Shown piece after piece: positions 1 to 9,336 of a stretch of 64,000 nt of DNA. Made by a program: the position numbers and the translations under genes. Numbering within the stretch: the first letter of the stretch is position 1; each line of letters begins with the position of its first letter. Below the pieces are notes generated by a model. The model was not told the DNA's origin and did no database searches. It saw nothing but the letters and a program-made list of their open reading frames with translations. The DNA is from Sinorhizobium mexicanum (GTDB lineage: Bacteria > Pseudomonadota > Alphaproteobacteria > Rhizobiales > Rhizobiaceae): positions 248,001 to 312,000 of the forward strand of contig NZ_CP041240.1 in NCBI RefSeq assembly GCF_013488225.1, written 5' to 3'.

Positions 1-120
1 GAGGGCCAAAAGGCCGCCGCCGATTAGTACGAGTGGATGCCGTCTTGCGAGGCGGGCAATACTGGAAAGTCCCAGCGAGGCCGACGGCGTGGTCTCAAAT
101 GTTGCGGAGGGGAGTGTCAT
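1..120 (-). CDS. ABC transporter permease, DppC-like, 5' end only
   Basis: Start of a second peptide-type ABC permease, cut by the left edge of the window. The minus strand reads from an ATG at 118-120: a short polar N-terminus (MTLPSATFE...), a basic stretch (ARLARRHP) and the beginning of a hydrophobic segment (LVLIGGGLLAL). That is the usual N-terminus of DppC/OppC permeases, which follow DppB in such operons. It begins one base after the stop codon of the DppB-like gene (TGATATG), so the two are translationally coupled. Only 40 codons are visible; the identity rests mainly on gene order. Confidence 0.7.
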   Translation of the reverse strand, partial: MTLPSATFETTPSASLGLSSIARLARRHPLVLIGGGLLAL

Positions 121-121
121 A

Positions 122-1063
122 TCAGTACCGGATACGTGGATCGATCAAGGTGTACGCCAGATCGACCGTTAGATTGATAAGGACGTACATACCCGAAGTC
201 AGGATGAGCACGCTCTGAATAACCGGATAGTCGCGGTTGTTTATCGCACTCACCACCAGGCGACCGATACCGGGTAAGTTGAACACCGTTTCCGTGAGTA
301 CGACCCCGCCGATCAGATAGGCGAAGCTTATGCCGATGACGGTCAGGATCGGCACCCCGGCATTCTTCAAGGCATGGTGGAAAAGCATGGCGTAGGACGA
401 AGCACCCTTGGCTGCGGCCGTTCGCATATAGTCTTCCGACAGGACCTCGAGCATGCTCGCCCGCGTGACACGAGCGATGAATGCAATGTAGGCAAGACTT
501 AAAGCGACGGTGGGCAGGATCAGGTGGACGAACCAAGGCCTGAGGCCACCATCGATCGGTACATATCCCTGGACCGGAAGCCAGTGAGTCCTGATGGCGA
601 AGAAGTAGATGAAAAAATAACCGATGACAAAGACCGGAACGGAATAACCCAGTGCCGAAAAGGCCGCGAGGATGCGGTCGATGAGACCGCCAGATCGCCA
701 TGCCGCGAGGATGCCGAAGGAGACCCCAACCGTTACCGAAAGAATCATCGTCAGGATCGACAGAGAGATGGTCGCTTCAAGCCGCTGCGAGATGAGCTTG
801 AGAACCGGTTGTCCGGTCAAGATCGAGACGCCGAAATCGCCCCTAAGCATGTCGCGCACCCAATGGATGAACTGAACCGGCAGAGGTTCGTTCAGGCCCA
901 GCTGCTCACGAATGCCAGCAATTACTTCCGCCGTGGCGGACTTGCCGGCGATGATGGCTGCCGGGTCGCCAGGCGCCAGCCTGAGAAGCAGGAACACGAA
1001 GGCCCCGACCATCGCCATGACGGCGATGGCCGAAACCACTCTGCGTAAGATGTAGGCCGCCAT
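122..1063 (-). CDS. ABC transporter permease, DppB/OppB family
   Basis: Inner-membrane permease of a dipeptide/oligopeptide/nickel-type ABC importer, 313 residues. It starts MAAYILRRVVSAIAVM, the first membrane segment typical of DppB, followed by FLLLRLAPGDPA. It has several further hydrophobic segments and the EAA-type loop region ending in GVVLTETVFNLPGIGRL, a strong family signature. A longer frame exists upstream, but the ATG at 1063 overlaps the stop of the solute-binding gene by one base (TGATG), which supports this start. It pairs with the DppC-like gene at the window edge. The substrate cannot be told from sequence; a peptide or modified amino acid would suit the neighbouring peptidase, amidohydrolase and aminotransferase. 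Confidence 0.92.
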   Translation of the reverse strand: MAAYILRRVVSAIAVMAMVGAFVFLLLRLAPGDPAAIIAGKSATAEVIAGIREQLGLNEPLPVQFIHWVRDMLRGDFGVSILTGQPVLKLISQRLEATISLSILTMILSVTVGVSFGILAAWRSGGLIDRILAAFSALGYSVPVFVIGYFFIYFFAIRTHWLPVQGYVPIDGGLRPWFVHLILPTVALSLAYIAFIARVTRASMLEVLSEDYMRTAAAKGASSYAMLFHHALKNAGVPILTVIGISFAYLIGGVVLTETVFNLPGIGRLVVSAINNRDYPVIQSVLILTSGMYVLINLTVDLAYTLIDPRIRY

Positions 1064-2673
1064 CAGGTTGAAGCCTTTTGCATGTTCCACATCGGGTACA
1101 CAGCCGACGGAACATGAACCAGACCAATCAGAGATTTTCGGCGAGCGATTGGCTCGATATGCTGACCCAACATGACAGTGCCAACAAAGTCCCACGCGAG
1201 GCGTTGCATTGCACGGGCCAGTGCTTGGCGCTCCTCAAGTGTTTCGACCTCTACCCATTTGGCCCGGAGAGCCTCGTATTCATCGTTCTTCGGCCAGCCA
1301 TAATAGTCTACGCCATTTGCAGCGAGCAAAGGCAAACTGATCGGATTGCCAAATTTGGAATTGGTGAAGTCGCTAATAAATACGCTCCAGCCGCCGTCCT
1401 CAATCGGTTCCTTCTTTGCACGGCGTTCTTCAACCCCGGCCCAGTCGCTCGGGGCGAGCTCAGCACTGACTCCAATCTTTCGCAGGGTGTTCGCCAGATA
1501 TTGCGCGGCATTGCTGGCTGGCGGCCAGTCCGTGGCCTGCAAAATGACAACCGTTTCGCCGGCATATCCCGCCTCCTGCAAGAGATGCTTAGCTCTTTCC
1601 GGGTCGCCGCCCTTTTTGTACCATCCCGTGTTTTCGTCGTTGGAATACGGGGTGCTGTTTCCAAATATTGATGTAACAGGGTGTATGTAGTTTGGATCGA
1701 ATCCGGCCGCCAGCATAATTGCTTCCTGATCGATCAGGTGAAGCATCGCCTGACGAGCCTTGACGTTGTTGAACGGCTTCTGCAGGCAGTTCATGCGTAA
1801 GAACATGTCTTGACCCGAAGTGTTTATGATCTCCAATTCAAGGTTGAAATCGCTCTTGATCACAGGGTATAGTACTTGTGATGGTACTTGAACCAAATCG
1901 ACCTCTCCCGCTTGGAGAGCCGCGAAGGCGGTCTGTTGATCGGAAATATATTGCGTGACCACTCTATCGACCTTGACGAACTTTCCGCCGGCGAACGCGT
2001 CTGCTGGTTCCTGGCGGGGTATATATTGTTCATTTCGGTCGTAGGTGAAGCTTACGCCAGGCTTGGCTAGAGCCTGATTGAACTTGAATGGCCCGGATCC
2101 GATATTCGCGGTCACCTGCTCCGTTGGGGGAAGCTTCGCGTCCTTCTCACGCATGATAGCTAGATAATATCCCACGTAGGATGATGCGAGCAAAGGTATG
2201 AGAAGCGGCATCGGTTCGTTGAGCGTGATCGTGAAGGTCTTCTCGTCCTGCTTCGAGATATCTTTGACCTTCGCCATGATCAGTTTTCCACCTACGTCCA
2301 CTTGACCCCAGCGTCGGATCGAGGCCACACAATCCGCCGCAGCGACTGGGCTGCCGTCGTGGAAGGTCAGGCCATCGCGGAGTTGGAATGTGTAGGTCTT
2401 CTTGTCCTCGGAGACGCCCCACTTCCCCACCATTTGCGGTTGCGGAATCCCTTTGGAATCGCTTTCGAAAAGCGTGTCGTAAATCGCTAAAGCATGGTTC
2501 TGTGCGAGAGTTAATGAGACGATCGGATCGAATACTACGAGTTCCCCGTCCGTCACCCAGCGAACTGTCCGAGCGTCATCTGGTGATGTTTGCGCCCGAA
2601 GGATTGTCGGCATTGATAATGCCGTCCCGGCGGCCAACCCTGTCTTGATAATTTCGCGTCTAGTGATTGTCAT
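1063..2673 (-). CDS. ABC transporter substrate-binding protein, SBP family 5
   Basis: Periplasmic solute receptor for the DppBC-like transporter, 536 residues. The N-terminus has a twin-arginine-like signal (TRREIIKTGLAAGTALS, then PTILRAQ as cleavage region), suggesting export by Tat. The body has the family-5 features: VRWVTDGELVVFDPI near the start, the TYTFQLRDGLTFHDGSPV block around residue 95-112, and GSGPFKF near residue 195. It is the first transporter gene in the reading direction, followed with a one-base overlap by the permease, and it lies 50 bp downstream of the M81 peptidase gene, so one transcript is likely. The ligand is unknown. Confidence 0.92.
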   Translation of the reverse strand: MTITRREIIKTGLAAGTALSMPTILRAQTSPDDARTVRWVTDGELVVFDPIVSLTLAQNHALAIYDTLFESDSKGIPQPQMVGKWGVSEDKKTYTFQLRDGLTFHDGSPVAAADCVASIRRWGQVDVGGKLIMAKVKDISKQDEKTFTITLNEPMPLLIPLLASSYVGYYLAIMREKDAKLPPTEQVTANIGSGPFKFNQALAKPGVSFTYDRNEQYIPRQEPADAFAGGKFVKVDRVVTQYISDQQTAFAALQAGEVDLVQVPSQVLYPVIKSDFNLELEIINTSGQDMFLRMNCLQKPFNNVKARQAMLHLIDQEAIMLAAGFDPNYIHPVTSIFGNSTPYSNDENTGWYKKGGDPERAKHLLQEAGYAGETVVILQATDWPPASNAAQYLANTLRKIGVSAELAPSDWAGVEERRAKKEPIEDGGWSVFISDFTNSKFGNPISLPLLAANGVDYYGWPKNDEYEALRAKWVEVETLEERQALARAMQRLAWDFVGTVMLGQHIEPIARRKSLIGLVHVPSAVYPMWNMQKAST

Positions 2674-2723
2674 ATTCCGTTCCTCCTCTTTTTTTGATTT
2701 CTGTTGCTCATTCCAAGCGCTTG

Positions 2724-4247
2724 CTACATTCTTCTGGAAGTGCCTGCAGGATGCTGACGGGCAGTGATTTCGGGACTAGAGATATCGTGTTCGGGCCAGA
2801 AGTGCGCTTTCCGGAACTCGAATTTATGTTTTCTATAGTAGCCAACGCCAGGCGTATTCACGAGCACTGGTGTAGCTAGACCAGCAAAGTTCAAAACAAA
2901 GTGGAAACCTGATTTAACTACTACGAAATCGAGGTTTCCGATAACCACGTTCTGGCTTGTAAAAGCTGCTGGATCAGTGGTGTCCGCCGGCTTTGTGGTT
3001 AGTAGCACTTTGATGCGGTCATCTACCCTGAGGACGGCCGTTGGTCCCATAGCACTGCGGGCGCCGTTGCTGACGGGACCCTCGACGATAAAATTTCCGT
3101 CACTCACGTACTCAACAAACCCGGTGACCAATCGAGGCGTGTAACCCGGTGTGAATCCTGCTCCGATAGACAGCGTAACAGTTGCACCTACACCAGCCTC
3201 TATTGCCCTGGCTGCTGCGACGGGATCGGTGATAGGCACTGCACCGCGCAGTCCCGGATAGCCATCGAGCGCTGCGGAAAGCAAAATGGTGCCGTCTCCC
3301 GGCGCCCCCGCAGCGGTGCGATCTCCCATGTCACCAATCACAAATGGCCGCTTGTCCGGCGAACTCCGGACAAGCTCAAAGACCTGATCAACAGACAGAA
3401 GATCGTCCTTGAAACGCTCGCGTTCCACCCAGAAGCGAGTCGCAAGGTCTACGGCGATGGAAGGTGTGTCGGCGCTGGGGCCATTGCTCAAGATGGTGAC
3501 AACCTGGCCGATTTCGTCATCATCGGTAAAGCGGAACACGTTGTAGATCGAGATATCCTTGATCGACGGATGCAGAGACGCGTACTCGCGTGCTTTTGCA
3601 TGTATTTCCGCCAGCGGCCCAGAGCCGGTTTCACCCGCACCCGGCAGGATCATAGGCACCCGCGCCGAAATCGTGACCGGCCTTAGACGCCCCTCAAGTT
3701 GTTCGATCAGCAGTTCAGCAACTTTCTGGCCACATTCGACAAAGTCCGAATGAGGGTTTTCCTTGCAAGCAATACAAATGTCGGTGTTGTCGAGCATGCG
3801 GGGTGTGATATGGCCATGCAGGTCGAGACCGATGCCGATTGGCACGGTGGGGCCAACGAGTTGGCGAAGCGCTTGAAGAAGATCGCCTTCGGCATCCGGC
3901 GTTTCCGTCGTGCCCATCGCGCCATGAAGGTCCAAACCTATTGCATCAGGCTTGATACGTCGAATGGCATCCAAAAGTTCCTCACGCATACGCAAGTAGA
4001 AACCATGATCGACAAGGCCGCCAGCGCCCCCGCTCGCCGATCTCGCCGAAAAGACTGGTTCAATTGTCACGCCCGCCGTGACAAGCGTTTCGATCAGCCC
4101 TTTCAGCACGTCAGCTGGCGCCCTTAGGATATCCTGACCACGTTCCAACACGAAGAGCTCCTCGTCGGCAAGCCTTGGGTTCAGTCTGTTGGCTTCGTGG
4201 CCGAAGGCGGCAACGAGAATGCGATAAGGCTTGGGGATTTCTGGCAT
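2724..4247 (-). CDS. M81 family metallopeptidase, MlrC-like
   Basis: About 507 residues, with the family start RILVAAFGHEANRLNP and the conserved GLDLHGAMGTTETPDAEGD and GLDLHGHITPRM blocks that carry the likely zinc ligands. The founder MlrC degrades linearised microcystin; most relatives have unknown peptide or lactam substrates. The frame opens further upstream, but I chose the ATG at 4247 because GGGA lies at a good distance before it and the conserved domain begins within ten residues. It sits directly upstream of a peptide-type ABC transporter, so a role in breaking down an imported peptide-like compound is a reasonable inference. Confidence 0.85.
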   Translation of the reverse strand: MPEIPKPYRILVAAFGHEANRLNPRLADEELFVLERGQDILRAPADVLKGLIETLVTAGVTIEPVFSARSASGGAGGLVDHGFYLRMREELLDAIRRIKPDAIGLDLHGAMGTTETPDAEGDLLQALRQLVGPTVPIGIGLDLHGHITPRMLDNTDICIACKENPHSDFVECGQKVAELLIEQLEGRLRPVTISARVPMILPGAGETGSGPLAEIHAKAREYASLHPSIKDISIYNVFRFTDDDEIGQVVTILSNGPSADTPSIAVDLATRFWVERERFKDDLLSVDQVFELVRSSPDKRPFVIGDMGDRTAAGAPGDGTILLSAALDGYPGLRGAVPITDPVAAARAIEAGVGATVTLSIGAGFTPGYTPRLVTGFVEYVSDGNFIVEGPVSNGARSAMGPTAVLRVDDRIKVLLTTKPADTTDPAAFTSQNVVIGNLDFVVVKSGFHFVLNFAGLATPVLVNTPGVGYYRKHKFEFRKAHFWPEHDISSPEITARQHPAGTSRRM

Positions 4248-4304
4248 TCTATCAGTCCCTGCTTTGTAAGGTGTTGGCCCCATCAGACGGTTGGAACGCT
4301 GCAA

Positions 4305-4663
4305 CCCGGGCGTGAATTATTAACACCGTGGGCCGTTGCCCCAAACTACCGGTCAGCGCCGTCAGGCGGGACCTCTTTGGCAGCCTCAAATTTCTGTCTG
4401 CTCGTCGGGTTCGAGGTCTCATAGACATGCTGCGCAAAGGCGCAGTCGCTTGTAGACCGACTTTCTGCGGACTTCTGCATTGTAGACGGCTCGCTATCAC
4501 CAATGGTCCATGTGTCTATGCATCTCATGGAGAACGGACCCGTGAAACTCAGAATAGTTATTTGCGGCAGCGATTGATTATGCAATCGGTAGCCTAAGGT
4601 CTGTACTCAAGCAGTGCTATGAATCTGCGTTGAAACGTGATTCTCTCTCGGCGTGGCTGAGGG
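4305..4663. other. Intergenic stretch, no gene seen
   Basis: Lies between the peptidase gene and the decayed IS5-type element. Short open frames here overlap each other on both strands and show no recognisable protein. It probably contains the left flank of the insertion sequence, but I could not define a terminal inverted repeat because the right end of the element is missing. Confidence 0.4.
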
Positions 4664-4670
4664 GTGAACC

Positions 4671-5352
4671 ATGGCGAACGAGTTCTGGCTAAACGACGAA
4701 CAATGGGCAGCGATCGAGCCTTGTTTGCCGAGGAACCAACCCGGCGCGCGCCGGGTGGACGACCGGCGCGTTCTCAGCGGCATCGTTCATGTGTTGAAAT
4801 CCGGCTGCCGCTGGCGGGATTGCCCGCCGATCTATGGTCCGTACACCACCGTCTACAATCGCTGGAACCGCTGGTCGCGGCGCAAGGTCTGGCGCGAGCT
4901 GTTCGAGGCGCTGCGCTCCCTCTCCCCGGACGACGACTTTTACGCCATCGATTCAACCACGGCCAAGGCACATCGCACGGCGGCCGGTGGAAAAGGGGGC
5001 GGAGACGCAGGCCATCGGGCGGTCCCGCGGGGGGCAGAATCACGAAAATCCATGCGGTCTGCGACAGCCTCGGTAGAACCATCGCGCTCGAAGTGACGCC
5101 GGGCCAGCGCGGCGATGTGCGCGTCGCCATCCCCTTGCTGACTGCGTTACCCCCATCGCATTCCTGTGCGGCCGACACGGCCTACGACGCAGACGGGTTG
5201 CGCAAGTTCCTCCTCGAGCGCGGCACCATCCCGGTTATTCCCAACAACCCCACGCGCAGATGCATCCATCCCTTCGACCGAAGCGCCTACAAAAGGCGAA
5301 ACCTGGTCAATTGCATGTTCTGTAGGCTCAAGGACTGGCGTCGCATCGCCAT
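4671..5352 (+). mobile_element. IS5-family transposase, frameshifted and 3'-truncated
   Basis: Remnant of an IS5-type (DDE) transposase. The N-terminal part (FWLNDEQWAAIEPCLP, then SGCRWRDCPPIYGPY and FYAIDSTTAKAHR) reads from the ATG at 4671. The reading then moves to a second frame near 5003 (QAIGRSRGG) and a third near 5035 (TKIHAVCDSLGRTIALEVTPGQ through AADTAYDADGLRKF), so two single-base lesions break the gene. Homology stops abruptly at RLKDWRRIA (about 5352), where tyrosine-recombinase sequence begins on the other strand; the last part of the transposase and the right terminal repeat are gone. The element cannot move by itself. Confidence 0.85.
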
Positions 5353-5523
5353 CTGTGGACGCCCCGCAAGACGTTGATCGAGCAACCCATGTCGTTCAAC
5401 AATATCCTGGAAGCTATGCAGGACCTGTTGATAGCAGGTGCGGCTTTTGAGATTGCGCAGATCAAGGCTCGCGACATAGCTGCCAATGCGCGTGCGATCG
5501 GAATCGGGCCAACGGGAGATCAT
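5353..5523 (-). pseudogene. Tyrosine recombinase, N-terminal fragment
   Basis: The first ~55 codons of a second tandem recombinase: ATG at 5523, then RTRIGSYVASLDLRNLKSRTC and SFQDIVERHG, resembling the SAM-like N-terminal domain of XerC/integrase proteins. Its start overlaps the stop of the preceding recombinase remnant (ATGA), the arrangement found in the tandem recombinase trios of rhizobial plasmids. The frame runs straight into the truncated IS5 element at about 5352, so the catalytic domain is lost. The call rests on the overlap and on general resemblance; the fragment is short. Confidence 0.55.
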
Positions 5524-5700
5524 GCCAGCACCTCCGTTCCCGACACATCAAGAGCGACCGCCCTCAGATCCTCGGTGGCAAGCTTGAGATAGGGGTCTGT
5601 CGACCCCGTCGAGCGATGTCCTAACAGATCGCCAATTACCTTTTTCGGAACTGCCGCGCGCAGCAACCCGGTCGCACGAGCGTGACGGAAGATGTGAGGC
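5520..5700 (-). pseudogene. Tyrosine recombinase/integrase, C-terminal catalytic fragment
   Basis: The minus strand reads PHIFRHARATGLLRAAVPKK, VIGDLLGHRSTGSTDPY and LKLATEDLRAVAL to a stop at 5520. This contains the HxxR motif, the GH box and the catalytic tyrosine of a phage-type/XerC-like recombinase in the right order and spacing. Everything upstream of HIFRHAR is missing: the reading merges with the FAD oxidoreductase remnant near 5715. It is therefore a 60-codon C-terminal remnant and the scar of a former mobile element. Confidence 0.85.
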
Positions 5701-5719
5701 CCGCACTTCCAACGTCAGC

Positions 5720-6230
5720 GTGTGGGTGATCATCGGATCGATCTCCCACAGGAAGCTTGCTGTCTTGGCCCGGGAGCGCGCAACGAACGGGCGACGAGGT
5801 CGACTGGCGTCTGCAGCTTGAGTTTGTAGACAAATTGCGAAACGGTTGAGAGATGCTTAACTCCGGGTATCGGGCAGCGTCGGCCCGGGAAAATCGGGAC
5901 AAGACAGCCTGCATCTGTGCGATGTCGCCGCCGACCATCATCTAGCGCTTTTCGTCCACGGGCCGGAACGTGCTATCGTCCGCATTGACGGGTCGAAGGC
6001 CATATTTCCTGAGGTCGAGCTCGGTGACTACCTTCGGATGTAGCTGGGATGCAACGTAGGAAAAACGGAAAAGGTGAAGCCGGGAACAATTTCCTCGGAC
6101 CGAGCTGCGCCGCCAACGACCTGGCGACGCTCCAGCACCAGCACCTTCAGGCCGGCTTTCGCCAGGTAGCAGCTGCAAGCAAGGCCATTATTGCCGCCCC
6201 AATCACAATCGCATCATAAGACTTTTGCAT
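5720..6230 (-). pseudogene. FAD-dependent oxidoreductase, broken N-terminal part
   Basis: Starts at ATG 6230 with MQKSYDAIVIGAA, a dinucleotide-binding fold in which the usual GAGHNG is already altered. After a frameshift it reads LKVLVLERRQVVGGAARSEE, then SQLHPKVVTELDLRKYGL to a stop near 5942, and further on RFSRADAARYPE and, in another frame, QFVYKLKLQTPVDLVARSL. These pieces follow the order of phytoene-desaturase-like NAD(P)/FAD oxidoreductases. At least three lesions are present and the C-terminal two thirds are replaced by recombinase sequence. It lies 76 bp after the amidohydrolase stop, in the same direction, so it was probably part of that operon. Confidence 0.75.
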
Positions 6231-6306
6231 TATCGTCGCCCTAATCTGTTTTTCTTGGGAAGCGCGGGTGGGCATCCTGCTCACACGCACTGCTCACGTC
6301 ACATGC

Positions 6307-7689
6307 TCATGCGGCGGAGACCCTAGCAGCCAACAGATCGCGCTGGCGCATGGCTTCGGCAAGGATTTCATCCTGATCCATTGTCGTGAGGCGGCCCTTT
6401 TCCATGACGACCTTGCCATCGATGAGAACTGTATCGACCGGGATCATCGACGAAGACAGCGACAACAGGATGCCCATATCGTCGCGCCAGGAGTAGTGGG
6501 TGATGTCGCGGGCTTCCCGGATGACCACATCGGCGCGCTTGCCCAGGGTCAGGCTGCCCAGCCTGTCACCAAGGCCTGCGTTTCTCGCAGCGTCGATCGT
6601 CTGCATGTAAAATGGATCGGATTCATTCAGTCGGTCTCCAGTTACCATCGACAGATAGAGGCTCATGAGGCCCGAGATCCCGATTGGAAATCTCATGGTC
6701 GTGTCGACACTGAGCGAAACACTGATCCCTTCTCGGTAAAGATACGGAAACCAGCATCTTTCCGGTGGCGTGATCTGATAGGTAAGCGCGTGTTGGGGGC
6801 ACCAGGAAAGGCCGGGCTTCATCGCAAGGATGAGCTCAATGTCCTCTTCGGTAAGGATGTTCATATGCGCGAACGTCGCGAATGGCCCAAGGGCGCCAAG
6901 TCGGTGCATACGGACCGCGGCGGCATCACCGAACTTCCTTCGCTCTTCCGCGACATCGCAGGGCATGAAGGCCTCATGCATCCACAAGAGCGCGTTTGAT
7001 TCGGTGGCCACTCTCACTGCTTCCCGGATTAGATCGTCCGTGGAGCCACCACATCCCTGGAGGCCGACATAGCCGCGTACCAACGCATTCTCATCCTTAT
7101 TGCGGGCAAGTTCATGCTTAAACTGGTCGATAACCCGTCTCGCGTCCGGCGGCGCACGCCGCATCAGCGTCTTGTTCAGCCCGTACCCCTCAGTCATGTC
7201 GGATGACATATCGTCCCATCCCCATGGCGCAGTCACCATTCCCCGCATACCGCACTTGGTTAGCGTTTCGGCAAACGCATCGGTCTCGATGACAGTGCCT
7301 GCCTCGAAGTACAGGGTAAAACCACGTTGTAGCATTGAGCAGGCTGCAGCGGCCGCATAGGCAGCGGTTACTTCGGGGTCAGTTGCTGCCTTCATGCTCG
7401 AGTAGTTCACCTTAGTCGCAGTGCCCGACTGCGGCGAGAAAGGAGCTCCGTGATAAGCCAAGCCCGTGGAATGGATATGGTTTTCAATGAAGCCGGGGTG
7501 GACCAAAGCGCCCTGGGCGTCGATCTTGCGCGTTGCATCGTACGCCGACAGAATTTCTTGCTCGCGACCTATCGCGACCACTACGCCATCAGATATCGCT
7601 ATGGCTCCTGGTCGATAATGCGGCTGACTTCTGTCACCGGTGAAAATATCACCGTTGATGATGAGAGTGTCGACGGTCTTCTTTCGCAT
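6307..7689 (-). CDS. Amidohydrolase family protein
   Basis: Metal-dependent hydrolase, about 460 residues. It begins with a small beta domain (TLIINGDIFTGD), followed by the metal motif region ALVHPGFIENHIHST (HxH), and has later blocks resembling cytosine deaminase/TrzN-type enzymes (LWMHEAF, FAHMNILTEEDIELI, SLSVDTTMRFP, GLGDRLGSLTLGKRADVVI). The frame opens earlier, but ATG 7689 has AAGGA eight bases upstream. Substrate unknown. Same strand as the aminotransferase and MmgE/PrpD genes upstream and the FAD oxidoreductase remnant downstream, suggesting one catabolic operon for a nitrogen-containing compound. Confidence 0.88.
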   Translation of the reverse strand: MRKKTVDTLIINGDIFTGDRSQPHYRPGAIAISDGVVVAIGREQEILSAYDATRKIDAQGALVHPGFIENHIHSTGLAYHGAPFSPQSGTATKVNYSSMKAATDPEVTAAYAAAAACSMLQRGFTLYFEAGTVIETDAFAETLTKCGMRGMVTAPWGWDDMSSDMTEGYGLNKTLMRRAPPDARRVIDQFKHELARNKDENALVRGYVGLQGCGGSTDDLIREAVRVATESNALLWMHEAFMPCDVAEERRKFGDAAAVRMHRLGALGPFATFAHMNILTEEDIELILAMKPGLSWCPQHALTYQITPPERCWFPYLYREGISVSLSVDTTMRFPIGISGLMSLYLSMVTGDRLNESDPFYMQTIDAARNAGLGDRLGSLTLGKRADVVIREARDITHYSWRDDMGILLSLSSSMIPVDTVLIDGKVVMEKGRLTTMDQDEILAEAMRQRDLLAARVSAA

Positions 7690-7891
7690 TGTTTCATCCT
7701 TCTTGTGCATCGTTTCAACCACTGGCGAAAGCCATCCCACCTTCGTGCGGCGCGATACCTTATTGGTAGCTTTAACGGGCGGATGCCCTTGCCCGGCATC
7801 ATGCAGGCGCTGCCTGGCTGCGCTCGAGAGATTGGCTCCTATACACCGGCCAGCATGGATTGCGTCGAGTTAGGATGGATACGCGCCCGCC

Positions 7892-9256
7892 TCATCGGTT
7901 CTCGCTCTCAAAAACCCGGAACGTCTCAGTGAGAAGCTCCATGAAGAGGTCGATTTCCGGTTCGGTTATGATAAGCGGAGGAGCTGCCATGAACCATTCC
8001 CCGAACTTTCCGCTGGCGGTGCGGCGTGCGTAGAGATGCAGCCCGAGTTCGCGGGCGATCTCCGAAACGCGATAGGACGCCTGCTTGGCTGCGGGAAAAA
8101 TCGCCTTGGTTGCCTGGTCCTCGACGATCTCCACCGCATTGAGGAGGCCCATTCCCCGCACGTCGCCGACAGTGGTGCTCCGATCCTTCAGTGCGTGAAG
8201 CTTTCGCTGCAGGAGGACGCCCATCCGCTTGGCATTGCCCATCAGATCTTGGTCGAGCATCTCCTCGAGAACCGCGACACCAATTGCCGATGAGAGGGGG
8301 TTTCCAGCATAGGTGTGGCCGTGCAAGAAACCGCCGGAGCCGGCGACCTTGTCCACGATCCTATTGGGGGCGATCATGGCGCCAAGCGGCGAATAACCGG
8401 CGGCCAAGCCTTTGGCGCAGACGACGAGGTCAGGCAGAGCGTCTGGCCAATGATGGGCGGCGAGGAAGGTGCCGGTTCGGCCGGCGCCACACATGACCTC
8501 ATCGAAGATCAACAGAACGCCATAGCGATCGCAAATCTCCCGAACTTTGGAATAGTAACTGTCCGGCGCAACCAACGCGCCGGTCGCGACACCGCCGACC
8601 GGCTCCATGATGAAGGCGAGCACCGTCTCCTCGCCTTCTGCAAGGATTTGCCGTTCAAGCGACTCCGCGCAGTAGTCGGCATAGGAACTGACGTCAAAGC
8701 CTTCAGGGACGCGATAGCTCAGTGGTGCCGGCACCTTGGGCATTATCTGCATGATCGGGCCGAAGATCTCGTCGCGGTCAGGGTCGCCCGTGACAGCAGC
8801 GGCGCCAAGCGTCGCGCCATGATATCCTGGCATGCGCGCGAGGATTTTCCAGCGCTTCGACTGTCCGCTGGCCACCGCGTATTGACGCGCGAGCTTGATG
8901 GCAGCTTCGACTGCTTCCGAACCGCCGGAAACGGGAAAAGCCTGATCGAAACCAGGGCCCGCGAGGTCCGCGATCATCCTGCATAGCGTATTGGTTGGTT
9001 CACTATAGAACGCGGAATAGCTGATGCGATTGGCCTGGTCGATCATCGCATCGCGGACGCGCTCGTTCCCATGGCCGAGATTGACAACGCACGCGCCGGA
9101 TGAACCCTCGAGATAGCGCTTGCCGTTAGTATCCCAGAAGAAGATACCCTCCCCATGCGACACCTTGAACGTCCCCCCGGCTCCGCGTGAGCCGGCGTAG
9201 AACCTATCGAATGCGTTCTGAGCAGGTTCCGGTCGAACGATACTCTGAGTGGACAT
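7892..9256 (-). CDS. Class III PLP-dependent aminotransferase
   Basis: About 454 residues of the omega-aminotransferase/glutamate-1-semialdehyde aminomutase-like family. Visible blocks are FFWDTNGKRYLEGSSGACVV, FPVSGGSEAVEAAIKLARQY, the cofactor-binding LLIFDEVMCGAGRTG, and the Schiff-base lysine region VVCAKGLAAGYSPLGAM, with HGHTYAGNPLS after it. The longer open frame is not used: ATG 9256 has AGGATGAGG just upstream. It would deaminate a primary amine or amino acid using pyruvate or a keto acid as acceptor. It sits between MmgE/PrpD and amidohydrolase genes on the same strand. The substrate cannot be predicted. Confidence 0.93.
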   Translation of the reverse strand: MSTQSIVRPEPAQNAFDRFYAGSRGAGGTFKVSHGEGIFFWDTNGKRYLEGSSGACVVNLGHGNERVRDAMIDQANRISYSAFYSEPTNTLCRMIADLAGPGFDQAFPVSGGSEAVEAAIKLARQYAVASGQSKRWKILARMPGYHGATLGAAAVTGDPDRDEIFGPIMQIMPKVPAPLSYRVPEGFDVSSYADYCAESLERQILAEGEETVLAFIMEPVGGVATGALVAPDSYYSKVREICDRYGVLLIFDEVMCGAGRTGTFLAAHHWPDALPDLVVCAKGLAAGYSPLGAMIAPNRIVDKVAGSGGFLHGHTYAGNPLSSAIGVAVLEEMLDQDLMGNAKRMGVLLQRKLHALKDRSTTVGDVRGMGLLNAVEIVEDQATKAIFPAAKQASYRVSEIARELGLHLYARRTASGKFGEWFMAAPPLIITEPEIDLFMELLTETFRVFESENR

Positions 9257-9336
9257 TTGCAACCTCATCCTGATTGGTTTGTCGTTGTGAAGAAGGGGGC
9301 GCGGCCTGGTTCGCGACGGTGCCCCCCGCGCGGAGA

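Noticed and set aside
4671..5377. Programmed frameshift in the IS5 element
   Set aside because: Two separate frame changes about 30 bp apart and loss of the 3' end point to decay rather than a single slippery site.
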